From Alphaproteobacteria bacterium (GTDB taxonomy: Bacteria; Pseudomonadota; Alphaproteobacteria; Sphingomonadales; JAKSBY01), in the NCBI GenBank assembly GCA_021774625.1, contig JAJFIV010000008.1, positions 1 through 64,000 on the forward strand: a DNA stretch of 64,000 bases, given 5' to 3'. Below the pieces are notes generated by a model. It saw nothing but the letters and a program-made list of their open reading frames with translations, had not been told where the DNA came from and searched no databases. Below are positions 56,402-64,000 of the stretch, in pieces (positions within the stretch are counted from its first letter, which is position 1; each line of letters opens with the position of its first letter). The position numbers were made by a program, and so were the translations under genes.

Positions 56402-57545
56402 CAAACAGCGGCCTTTCAGGCCCGCAACCCTGTTGGCGCAGGGGATGCCGTCCCCGGACGCCGGCCATGGCGCAATCGTGCCGGTGATCGATATGGCAAC
56501 GACCTATGCCCGCGGCCATGAGTATGAACTGATTGACGGCCAGGAATATTCCCGCGATCACAATCCGACATACCGGCCGGCGGAACTGCTCCTTGCAAGG
56601 CTGGAGGAAGGGGCCGACGCCATACTGTTCGCTTCCGGAATGGCCGCGGCAAGCGCTGTTTTAGCGACGCTCAAGCCCGGCGATCATATGGTTCTGCCGA
56701 AATGGGGTTATCACGGTCTGCGCCGCCATTTCAGCGACTTTTGCCGGCAATTCGGCATGGAAGTCGATCTGTTTGACGCCGAACGGCCCGACAGTCTGCA
56801 GGCGGCGATCAGACCGGGAAAAACCAGATGGGTCTGGGTGGAAACACCGGCCAATCCAACCTGGGTCGTCACGGATTTAAGGCGGGCGGCGGATCTGGCC
56901 CACCATGCCGGCGCTTTGCTGGCCGTGGATGCCACTGTCATGACGCCCATTTTATGCCGGCCGCTGACTTTGGGGGCGGATCTGGTCATGCATTCGGCCT
57001 CCAAATATCTTAACGGCCATTCGGATGTCATAGCCGGGGCCCTGGTGACGGCGAAAATCGATGATCAGTGGGGGACAATCAAGACCCAGCGTAAATTTGG
57101 CGGCGGCATTATCGGCCCGTTTGAAGCCTGGCTGCTGTTGCGCGGCATGCGCACGCTTCATGTGCGTGTGCGCGAAGCGTGCAATACGGCGCTAAAAGTC
57201 GCCCGCTATTTTGACGGGCATGAAGCGATTAAGGCGGTCCTTTATCCGGGTCTGCCCTCGCACCCCGGTCATGAAATAGCAAAAGCCCAGATGGCGGCCG
57301 ATATCGGTTATGGCGGCATGCTGTCACTGCGGGTGAAGGCGGGCAGGGCGGCGGCCATCCGTGCCGCCACCCGCACGAAACTCTTCAAACCCGCAACCTC
57401 CCTCGGCGGCGTTGAAAGCCTGATCGAACACCGCGCCACCATCGAAGGGGCGGACAGCCCGACCCCCGATGACCTGCTCCGCCTTTCCATCGGACTGGAG
57501 GATGCGGATGATCTGATCGCCGATCTGGAACAGGCGTTCGGCTGA
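56388..57545 (+). CDS. Trans-sulfuration family PLP enzyme (cystathionine lyase/synthase-like)
   Basis: A 385-residue fold-type I PLP enzyme of the Cys/Met metabolism family. The PLP lysine is in MHSASKYLNGHSD; NPTYRPAELLLARLEEGADAILFASGMAA and the C-terminal SLGGVESLIEH and RLSIGLEDADDLI fit. The exact reaction (cystathionine beta-lyase or another gamma/beta family member) cannot be fixed. It starts inside the channel gene; the ATG at 56388 is used, though a GTG at 56379 is possible. It is a paralogue of the enzyme at 11437-12630. Confidence 0.8.
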   Translation: MTRHSKQRPFRPATLLAQGMPSPDAGHGAIVPVIDMATTYARGHEYELIDGQEYSRDHNPTYRPAELLLARLEEGADAILFASGMAAASAVLATLKPGDHMVLPKWGYHGLRRHFSDFCRQFGMEVDLFDAERPDSLQAAIRPGKTRWVWVETPANPTWVVTDLRRAADLAHHAGALLAVDATVMTPILCRPLTLGADLVMHSASKYLNGHSDVIAGALVTAKIDDQWGTIKTQRKFGGGIIGPFEAWLLLRGMRTLHVRVREACNTALKVARYFDGHEAIKAVLYPGLPSHPGHEIAKAQMAADIGYGGMLSLRVKAGRAAAIRAATRTKLFKPATSLGGVESLIEHRATIEGADSPTPDDLLRLSIGLEDADDLIADLEQAFG

Positions 57546-57566
57546 TTTTGGAAACTTCTTTGGCCT

Positions 57567-57595
57567 CTCCGCGTTATGAATTACTGTTCGCGGAG
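57567..57595 (+). promoter_or_regulatory. Stem-loop in the leader of the DUF4139 gene
   Basis: CTCCGCG (57567-57573) and CGCGGAG (57589-57595) form a perfect 7-bp inverted pair around 15 bases, ending 20 bp before the ATG. There is no U-tract, so it is more likely an operator or a translation-affecting hairpin than a terminator. Confidence 0.35.
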
Positions 57596-57615
57596 ATCAA
57601 AAGAGGGGATGTTTC

Positions 57616-59094
57616 ATGAAAACCGGCGCCACCATCTTTTCCCTTTGCAGTTTTCTGTTTATTGCCGGCGCGCAGGCGCAGGATATTCCGGAGGTGGAAG
57701 TCACCAAAGAGGACCGGACGGGCCTCGCGCTGACAATCTATAATGGCGGTTTTGCGCAGGTGCTTGATCAGCGGCACGTGGCATTGGGCGCAGGCCGCAC
57801 CCGGCTGCTCTTTTCCGACGTCGCTCCCAAAATGGACGCCGAATCCGCGCTTCTGACAACCGATGCCCTCTCTATTATTGAAAAGAATTTCGACTATGAT
57901 CTGCTATCGCCTGACAAACTCCTTGTAGCGTCAATCGGCGAGGAAGTCTTTGTCATCAGAGGAAAAGATGAAAATGGCGAAGATAAATATGAGTTGGGTA
58001 CACTTTTATCGGTTACTGATTTAAACAACTTCGGTTCCAATGTCGCGGTTGTTGAAGTTGGCGACCGCATCGAAACAATAGCACTTTCAAGTGCGTATAG
58101 CTCCAGCAGTATCAGATTGGCTTTTAAAGGTTTGCCCGAAGGTTTTTTGCGGAAGCCGACGCTTTCTATGACGGTCAGTAATCAGGCTTCGTTTGATGGG
58201 GAAACTAATCTGGCTTATCTGGCAGATGGCATCGGCTGGCAGGCGGATTATGTCGCCTATCTTGCCTCCGATGAAACCTCCCTGGAATTAAAGGGATGGA
58301 TAACGATTAACAATCAATCGGGTATGGATTTCACTAATTCAAAAATAAGTGCCGTCGCGGGAACGATTAACAGGAGTCAGGCAAAATGGAATTTGCAGCG
58401 CCGGGTGGATAACCGCTCTTATAGTATAAGTGGGGGTGCTATGAGCCAAGCCCCGGTATTTTCGGAATATCACGAATATATTCTGCCCGAACGCACGACC
58501 ATTCTGAACAATCAGACAAAACAGGTGGCGTTTCTTGAGCGGGACAGTGTCCGGGTAAATAAAGTATTGTCGTATCTTACTTTTTCTCAGCTTATATATA
58601 ATTCCGCCAACGACGATCAGCTTCAGCCCATGAATGTGGTGTATGAGATCGGGAATAAGGAGGATCAGGGTCTGGGCGCGCCATTGCCGGAGGGAATTTT
58701 TCGCGTTTACAAGACCGATGCGGATGGCAACCCCCGTTTTATCGGTGACAATCAGATTCCGCACACACCAAAAGGCGAAATGGTCAAGGTTGCGGTCGGC
58801 AAGGCCTTTGACGTTACATTTCGCGAAAAGGTCAGCAACCTGGCGCAGGAGGGGACCGGGATTTCCCAACCGCGTTCAAGGATTTACAACGCGACGGTAA
58901 CGGTCTCTTTTTCGAACGCAAAAGACGAACCGGCAAGTGTTAGATATGGCGTGCAGTTCGGCGGCAACTGGTCGGTGGAAAAAGAGTCGCTGCCTCATGA
59001 AAAAACCTCCGCCGCCACAGCCGAATGGGAAATCCTGATCCCCGCCAATCGCACCCGCGACCTGACCTTCACCATCCGCGAGGAAATTTTCTGA
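57616..59094 (+). CDS. Exported DUF4139 domain protein
   Basis: A 492-residue protein with a signal peptide (about 1-21, ending AQAQD). LTIYNGGFAQVLDQRHVALGAGRTRLLFSDVAPKMDAESALL is the conserved start of this exported family, followed by a DUF4139 region (about 205-490) rich in beta strands. The function of the family is unknown. Parts of the middle (58,000-58,600) are more AT-rich than the ends. GAGGGGATG precedes the ATG. Confidence 0.8.
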   Translation: MKTGATIFSLCSFLFIAGAQAQDIPEVEVTKEDRTGLALTIYNGGFAQVLDQRHVALGAGRTRLLFSDVAPKMDAESALLTTDALSIIEKNFDYDLLSPDKLLVASIGEEVFVIRGKDENGEDKYELGTLLSVTDLNNFGSNVAVVEVGDRIETIALSSAYSSSSIRLAFKGLPEGFLRKPTLSMTVSNQASFDGETNLAYLADGIGWQADYVAYLASDETSLELKGWITINNQSGMDFTNSKISAVAGTINRSQAKWNLQRRVDNRSYSISGGAMSQAPVFSEYHEYILPERTTILNNQTKQVAFLERDSVRVNKVLSYLTFSQLIYNSANDDQLQPMNVVYEIGNKEDQGLGAPLPEGIFRVYKTDADGNPRFIGDNQIPHTPKGEMVKVAVGKAFDVTFREKVSNLAQEGTGISQPRSRIYNATVTVSFSNAKDEPASVRYGVQFGGNWSVEKESLPHEKTSAATAEWEILIPANRTRDLTFTIREEIF

Positions 59095-59243
59095 TTTTAG
59101 CTGGTTTATCCCACAAATAACCCGCTTCCCCGCTTGCTTCCAACCCCATCACTTGGTATGAAGAGGGTCAGGAAATCACAATATTTCGTTATGGGACCGC
59201 AATTCAGGCCTAACGGCCATCTCACAGTCAAAGGGCAGTCATT

Positions 59244-61961
59244 TTGAGCGACGAAACCCCCGTCAATCCGCACCCGCGGAATGTCGAGACCATCACCATC
59301 GAAGAGGAGATGCAGACCTCTTATCTCGATTATGCCATGAGCGTGATCGTCTCCCGTGCGCTGCCGGATGTGCGGGACGGGCTGAAGCCGGTCCATCGCC
59401 GCATTCTCTATTCGATGCACGAAAACGGCTATGAATTCGGCAAGCCGTTCCGCAAATCCGCCCGCATTGTCGGCGATGTCATGGGTAAATATCATCCCCA
59501 TGGCGACAGTTCGATCTATGACGCCCTTGTGCGCATGGCGCAGGATTTTTCCATGCGGCTGCCGCTGATTGACGGCCAGGGCAATTTCGGCTCCATGGAC
59601 GGCGATCCGCCTGCGGCGATGCGCTATACGGAAGCCCGCATGGCCAAGGTGGCGGGCTCGCTTCTGGCCGACATCGCCAAAAACACGGTTGATTTCCAGT
59701 CCAATTATGATGATTCCGAACGGGAGCCCAAGGTGCTGCCGGCGCGCTATCCGAACCTGCTGGTTAACGGGGCAGGGGGCATCGCGGTCGGCATGGCGAC
59801 GAATATTCCGCCGCATAATCTCGGCGAAGTGATCGACGGCTGCGGCGCCTATATCGACAATCCCGCCATCACCAATATGGAACTGGCGGAATATGTGAAA
59901 GGGCCGGACTTTCCGACCGGCGGGCTGATTCTCGGTACTTCCGGCATCCGCCAGGCCTATGAAACCGGCCGGGGATCGATCACCATCCGCTCCCGCACCC
60001 ATATCGAGGAGGTGCGCAAGGACCGCGAAGCGATCATCATCACCGAAATTCCCTTTCAGGTGAATAAATCGTCGATGATTGAAAAGATCGCCGACGCGGT
60101 CCGGAACAAGAAGATCGAGGGGATTTCCGATCTGCGCGACGAATCCGACCGCGACGGCGTGCGGGTTGTCATTGAATTGAAGCGCGACGCGGTGGCGGAT
60201 GTGGTGCTCAATCAGCTTTACCGTTTTTCGCAGGTGCAAACCTCTTTCGGCATCAATATTCTGGCGCTGGATGGCGGCCGCCCGGAACAGATGACGCTGC
60301 GCGATATCTTCCAGAGTTTCGTCAAGTTCCGCGAAGAGGTCATCACCCGGCGCACCAAATTCGATCTGGAGAAAGCCCGCGACCGCGCCCATATCCTGAT
60401 CGGTCTGGTGGTTGCCGTTGCCAATATAGATGAGGTGGTGGCGATTATCCGCCATGCCGCCAACCCGCAGGACGCCCGTGAAAAACTGGCAGCAAAGGAA
60501 TGGGACGCCGCTGACGTTGTGCCCTATCTGGAGCTGATTTCCGAACCGCTGTCCGACGATGCAAACGGCAAATACCGTCTGAGTGAAACCCAGATCAAGG
60601 CCATTCTCGACCTGCGCCTGCATCGCCTGACAGCTATCGGCCGGGATGATATATCCGGCGAACTCAAAGAGTTAGCGGAAAAAATTGAAGAGCTGCTTCA
60701 AATATTAAAAAGCCGGGTCCGGCTTTACGAAGTGCTGCGCGAAGAAATGCTGGAAGTCCGTGAGCTTTATGCCAATCCGCGGCGCACCGAGATCGAGATT
60801 GGCGACTTTGATCATTTCGAGGATGAGGACCTGATCAAACGGGAAGAGATGGTGGTGACCGTCACCCACACCGGCTATATCAAGCGGGTGCCGTTGGTGG
60901 CCTACCGGGCGCAGCGGCGCGGCGGCAAGGGCCGGTCGGGCATGTCGACCAAGGATGCGGATTTTCTCACCACTGTCTTTGTCGCTTCGACCCACACACC
61001 GGTGCTGTTTTTCTCCACCACCGGACAGGTTTACAAGCTGAAAGTCTGGAAACTGCCCCTGTCGAGCCCCCAGGCCAAGGGTAAGGCGCTGATCAATCTT
61101 CTGCCTTTGCAGCAGGATGAGACGATTTCCACCATTCTCCCGTTGCCCGAGGACGAAGACACCTGGGCCGATCTGAATGTGATGTTTGCCACCGCGCGCG
61201 GCAATGTGCGCCGCAATTCCATGGGCGATTTCGCTAATGTGCCGTCCAACGGCAAGATCGCCATCCGCTTCGATGAAGGCTCCAACGACCGGCTGATCGG
61301 GGTCAGTCTCTGTAACGAAGAGGACGACGTGCTGCTGGCCGCCCGCGACGGTAAATGTATCCGCTTCCCGGTCCGTGATGTTCGGCAGTTCAAGGGCCGC
61401 ACGGCGACCGGCGTGCGCGGCATGCGGCTTGCAAAGGATGACCGGGTGGTTTCCATGTCCATTCTGGCTGGCCAGGATGCCACGGTTGAGGAGCGCTCGG
61501 TTTATCTGAAAAGCGCCGCCTGGAAACCGGACCCGGCCGACCCCGGGTTGGCTGCGGACCGAATGACGGAACTGGCGGCAGGAGAGCAGTTTATTCTCTC
61601 GGTCACGGAAAACGGCTTTGGCAAGCGGACCAGCGCTTATGAATACCGGACAGCGGGCCGCGGCGGGATGGGGATTATCAATATCGAAACCTCAGAGCGC
61701 AATGGCCAGGTCATCGCAGCCTTTCCCATCGAGGAAAACGGCCAGATCATGATGGTGACCGATGCCGGCCGCCTGATCCGCACACCGGTTCACGATGTCC
61801 GCATTGCCGGGCGCTCGACCCAGGGTGTGACGCTGTTCCGCGTAGAAGAAGACGAAAAGATCGTTTCCGTCGCCAAGGTGGAAGGCGAAGAGGATGGCGA
61901 GGATGAGGAGGGTCCGGCCGCAGACGCCACCGATGAAGATGGCGACAGCGCAGAGGCATAG
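59244..61961 (+). CDS. gyrA: DNA gyrase subunit A
   Basis: A 905-residue type II topoisomerase subunit. The catalytic Tyr is in [10 protein letters not shown] (near residue 130). The quinolone-resistance region reads [18 protein letters not shown], with the usual Ser and Asp at the positions equal to E. coli 83 and 87, so no classical resistance mutation. The C-terminal DNA-wrapping blades and the acidic tail are present. It starts at TTG after AAAGGGC. Followed by coaD. Confidence 0.98.
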   Translation: MSDETPVNPHPRNVETITIEEEMQTSYLDYAMSVIVSRALPDVRDGLKPVHRRILYSMHENGYEFGKPFRKSARIVGDVMGKYHPHGDSSIYDALVRMAQDFSMRLPLIDGQGNFGSMDGDPPAAMRYTEARMAKVAGSLLADIAKNTVDFQSNYDDSEREPKVLPARYPNLLVNGAGGIAVGMATNIPPHNLGEVIDGCGAYIDNPAITNMELAEYVKGPDFPTGGLILGTSGIRQAYETGRGSITIRSRTHIEEVRKDREAIIITEIPFQVNKSSMIEKIADAVRNKKIEGISDLRDESDRDGVRVVIELKRDAVADVVLNQLYRFSQVQTSFGINILALDGGRPEQMTLRDIFQSFVKFREEVITRRTKFDLEKARDRAHILIGLVVAVANIDEVVAIIRHAANPQDAREKLAAKEWDAADVVPYLELISEPLSDDANGKYRLSETQIKAILDLRLHRLTAIGRDDISGELKELAEKIEELLQILKSRVRLYEVLREEMLEVRELYANPRRTEIEIGDFDHFEDEDLIKREEMVVTVTHTGYIKRVPLVAYRAQRRGGKGRSGMSTKDADFLTTVFVASTHTPVLFFSTTGQVYKLKVWKLPLSSPQAKGKALINLLPLQQDETISTILPLPEDEDTWADLNVMFATARGNVRRNSMGDFANVPSNGKIAIRFDEGSNDRLIGVSLCNEEDDVLLAARDGKCIRFPVRDVRQFKGRTATGVRGMRLAKDDRVVSMSILAGQDATVEERSVYLKSAAWKPDPADPGLAADRMTELAAGEQFILSVTENGFGKRTSAYEYRTAGRGGMGIINIETSERNGQVIAAFPIEENGQIMMVTDAGRLIRTPVHDVRIAGRSTQGVTLFRVEEDEKIVSVAKVEGEEDGEDEEGPAADATDEDGDSAEA

Positions 61962-62031
61962 CGGCCTTGCCCTTTTGCCCGGTCCGCGATAATGCTTATT
62001 CTTTTGCAGATAACAAAAAAGGGGCAGGCTC

Positions 62032-62547
62032 TTGGCTGATCAGAAAAAGAGACGCACAGGCCTCTATCCGGGCACATTCGACCCCATTACCTATGGCCAT
62101 CTGGATATCATCAAGCGCGGCCTTAAACTGGTTGACCGGCTGATTATTGGCGTTGCCACCAATCCCAGCAAGAACCCGCTCTTTTCGCTGGAAGAAAGAG
62201 TGGCGCAGGTCCGCCGGGAAACAGCGCATCTGGCGCAGCAATCCGCCAGCGAGGTCGAGGTGCTGGCGTTTGATGAATTGCTGATGCATTTTGCGGAGAG
62301 TGCCGGCGCATCGATTATTATTCGCGGCTTGCGCGCCGTGTCGGATTTTGAATATGAATTTCAGATGGTTGGCATGAACGCGCATCTGAATCCGGAGATT
62401 GAAACGGTTTTTCTGATGGCTGATGCGAAATATCAGCCGATCTCGTCGCGTCTTGTAAAAGAAATCGCCGCTTATGGCGGAAAAATCACCGGGTTTATTC
62501 CGCCGCGCATGGTGTCGGAGGTGGCTGACAGGATGAAAAGCAGATAA
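62032..62547 (+). CDS. coaD: Phosphopantetheine adenylyltransferase
   Basis: A 171-residue nucleotidyltransferase. GLYPGTFDPITYGHLDIIKRG carries the TxGH motif; IIRGLRAVSDFEYEFQMVGMN and YQPISSRLVKEIAAYGG complete the signature. It makes dephospho-CoA. The start is TTG with GGGGCAGG upstream. Synteny gyrA-coaD-cyclophilins-queA is common in alphaproteobacteria. Confidence 0.96.
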   Translation: MADQKKRRTGLYPGTFDPITYGHLDIIKRGLKLVDRLIIGVATNPSKNPLFSLEERVAQVRRETAHLAQQSASEVEVLAFDELLMHFAESAGASIIIRGLRAVSDFEYEFQMVGMNAHLNPEIETVFLMADAKYQPISSRLVKEIAAYGGKITGFIPPRMVSEVADRMKSR

Positions 62548-62589
62548 GTTCCATAAGAATTTACATTAATTAAAGACAATAAGGTATTG

Positions 62590-63183
62590 ATGTTGAAAAA
62601 ATTATCTATTATTTCTCTGATTGTTATTTCTCTGATGACTGTTGCGGGGACGTCCTCCCGGGCAGATGAAGATCTGGAAAATACGCTTTATCTCGATCTT
62701 TCCACCGGTGGCCGGGTTGTCATCCAGATGCGGCCCGATATTGCCCCCAATCATGTGGAGCGGATCAAGACCCTGACCCGGATGGGATTTTATGATGGCG
62801 TTGTTTTCCACCGGGTCGTTGACGGATTTATGGCGCAGACCGGCGATCCGTCCGGCACCGGACGGGGCGCGTCCGAGCTTCCCGATCTTGCGGCCGAAAT
62901 CACCTGCACGCCGCATCTGCGCGGCACCGTCTCGATGGCCCGTGGGCCGGATTATGACTCTGCCAACAGCCAGTTTTTTATCGTTTTTCAGCCCAGCTTC
63001 AATATCGATAACCAATATACGGTCTGGGGCCGGGTGATATCCGGCATAGAATATGTTGACGCAATCCAGCGCGGCGTCGGGGAAATGGGCATCGTGCCGG
63101 AAGGCCAGAGAGACCGCGTGATAAAAGCGGTCATTGCCGCAGATGCAGAATCGGTTGAGGAAAACGCCGGAGAAAGCCAATGA
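62590..63183 (+). CDS. Periplasmic cyclophilin-type peptidyl-prolyl isomerase
   Basis: A 197-residue cyclophilin with a signal peptide (about 1-24, ending SSRADE). The active-site motifs VVFHRVVDGFMAQTGDPSGTG and SANSQFFIVF are intact. It speeds proline isomerisation in exported proteins. The ATG at 62590 is used; a TTG just before it is possible. Its stop overlaps the second cyclophilin's ATG by 4 bp. Confidence 0.92.
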   Translation: MLKKLSIISLIVISLMTVAGTSSRADEDLENTLYLDLSTGGRVVIQMRPDIAPNHVERIKTLTRMGFYDGVVFHRVVDGFMAQTGDPSGTGRGASELPDLAAEITCTPHLRGTVSMARGPDYDSANSQFFIVFQPSFNIDNQYTVWGRVISGIEYVDAIQRGVGEMGIVPEGQRDRVIKAVIAADAESVEENAGESQ

Positions 63184-63782
63184 AAAAGATGATTCCCGTA
63201 CTTGCTGTTCTTGCTGTTTTTGTTCTTCTTGCAGTTGTTTTTTTGGTCTGGTTTTCCGGCAAAGACGATGGAACGGAAGAAGCCGCGCTCTCAAGCGAGG
63301 GAACCACCCTGATTTTGGAACTCTCCACCGGCGGCCCCGTGGTGATTGAAATGTTCCCCGACAAGGCCCCCAATCATGTGCAACGTTTCAAGACCCTGGC
63401 CAACCAGGGTTTTTACGACGGCGTTGTCTTCCACCGGGTGCTAGAGGGCTTTATGGCCCAGACCGGCGACCCCACCGGCCAGGGTGACGGCAGTTCCGAG
63501 CTGCCGGACCTGCAGGCGGAATTTAATGATGTCATGCATACCCGCGGCATTGTCTCGACAGCCCGCACGGCCGATCCCAACTCAGCCAACAGCCAGTTTT
63601 TCATCATGTTCGGCGACGCGCCGCAACTGGACGGGCAATACACGGTGTGGGGCGTGGTGATGGAGGGCATGGAATATGTCGACGCGATCCAGCGCGGCCC
63701 ACGGGAAAATAACGGCATTGTGCCACTGGAGGAACGCGACCGCATCATTACGGCGCGGGTTGCGGGTGATGAGGACGATTAA
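63180..63782 (+). CDS. Membrane-anchored cyclophilin-type peptidyl-prolyl isomerase
   Basis: A 200-residue paralogue of the preceding protein. The N-terminal helix (MIPVLAVLAVFVLLAVVFLV) has no clear cleavage site, so it is probably an anchor. VVFHRVLEGFMAQTGDPTGQG and SANSQFFIMF show an intact active site. The tandem pair arose by duplication, with one soluble and one anchored copy. Confidence 0.92.
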   Translation: MKKMIPVLAVLAVFVLLAVVFLVWFSGKDDGTEEAALSSEGTTLILELSTGGPVVIEMFPDKAPNHVQRFKTLANQGFYDGVVFHRVLEGFMAQTGDPTGQGDGSSELPDLQAEFNDVMHTRGIVSTARTADPNSANSQFFIMFGDAPQLDGQYTVWGVVMEGMEYVDAIQRGPRENNGIVPLEERDRIITARVAGDEDD

Positions 63783-63823
63783 GCGCTTGAGATAACGCGG
63801 CTGGCGCTATACATCCATTTTCC

Positions 63824-64000
63824 ATGGATATTTCCCTGTTCGATTTTGATCTGCCGGAAGGCAGAATTGCCCTGCGCCCCGCGGCGCCGCGGGATTCCGC
63901 GCGGATGCTGGTGGTTGCGGAAAGCGGGACCTCGGATCATGGCGTACGGGAGCTGCCTGATTTTCTGCGGACCGGTGACGTGCTTGTTTTTAACAACACG
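63824..64000 (+). CDS. queA: S-adenosylmethionine:tRNA ribosyltransferase-isomerase, 5' part
   Basis: The first 59 codons of QueA: MDISLFDFDLPEGRIALRPA, then PRDSARMLVV and DFLRTGDVLVFNNT, all typical of the family start. QueA makes epoxyqueuosine in tRNA. The gene runs off the right edge. No good ribosome site is seen before the ATG. Confidence 0.93.
   Translation, partial: MDISLFDFDLPEGRIALRPAAPRDSARMLVVAESGTSDHGVRELPDFLRTGDVLVFNNT

Noticed and set aside
59106-60623. 505-codon frame on the - strand
   Set aside because: Antisense to gyrA; long only because of the GC-rich third positions.

Overview
The window is a chromosomal segment of an alphaproteobacterium that I cannot name to genus. 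The evidence is the gyrA-coaD-cyclophilin-cyclophilin-queA run, flhB next to the hybrid kinase cckA, an NDUFS4-like complex I subunit gene, CtrA-type TTAA-N7-TTAA boxes, and a recA promoter overlapping a GAAC-N7-GTAC element close to the alphaproteobacterial LexA box. Most of it is vertically inherited housekeeping DNA of moderately high GC. The accessory parts are an AT-rich patch near the left end, small dispersed repeats, and one integrated mobile element.

Left part (1-26,000). A partial REP-associated (RAYT/Y1) transposase runs off the left edge, with an array of short repeats at its 5' side. An AT-rich stretch follows with two tandem DoxX-like membrane proteins and a staphylococcal-nuclease-like protein. 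Then come a NatAB-like ABC exporter, an NDUFS4-like subunit, tRNA-Arg(UCU), a DUF1028 protein, a Sel1 lipoprotein, an exported acetamidase/formamidase-like protein, modBC without modA, a PLP lyase (metC-like) coupled to sseA, an alpha/beta hydrolase-OsmC fusion, a TadD-like TPR-SPOR lipoprotein, glpD coupled to an integrase-like gene lacking catalytic residues, glpK, an MFS transporter, a duplicated-DUF417 membrane protein and a NIT-domain chemoreceptor.

Central element (26,352-35,039). An element of about 8.7 kb is inserted in the 3' end of tRNA-Ser(UGA). A perfect 16-bp direct repeat marks its two ends, and GTCTAAC motifs near both ends look like integrase arm sites. All its genes read rightward: a winged-helix replication-type protein whose gene contains out-of-frame palindromic repeats (candidate origin), two small proteins, an HNH nuclease, the large terminase, an unknown 239-residue protein, HK97-type major capsid, prohead protease, portal and a tyrosine integrase. 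No tail, connector, lysis, recognised small terminase or separate repressor is present. This is the gene set expected of a capsid-forming phage satellite (cf-PICI-like) that makes its own head and borrows tails. It is the most interesting object here.

Right part (35,100-64,000). A secreted metallo-beta-lactamase-fold protein, tamA-tamB, a small exported protein with a hotdog-like protein, and a flagellar locus: fliP-fliO-flhB-like diverges from flgB-flgC-fliE-fliQ-fliR-flhB across a perfect CtrA box. Then cckA, recA, alaS, a cyclic-nucleotide-type potassium channel, a second trans-sulfuration PLP enzyme, a DUF4139 protein, gyrA, coaD, two cyclophilins and the 5' end of queA. CckA and the CtrA boxes suggest that flagellar genes here are under CckA-CtrA control. 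Functions were read from protein motifs by eye; no database search was run.
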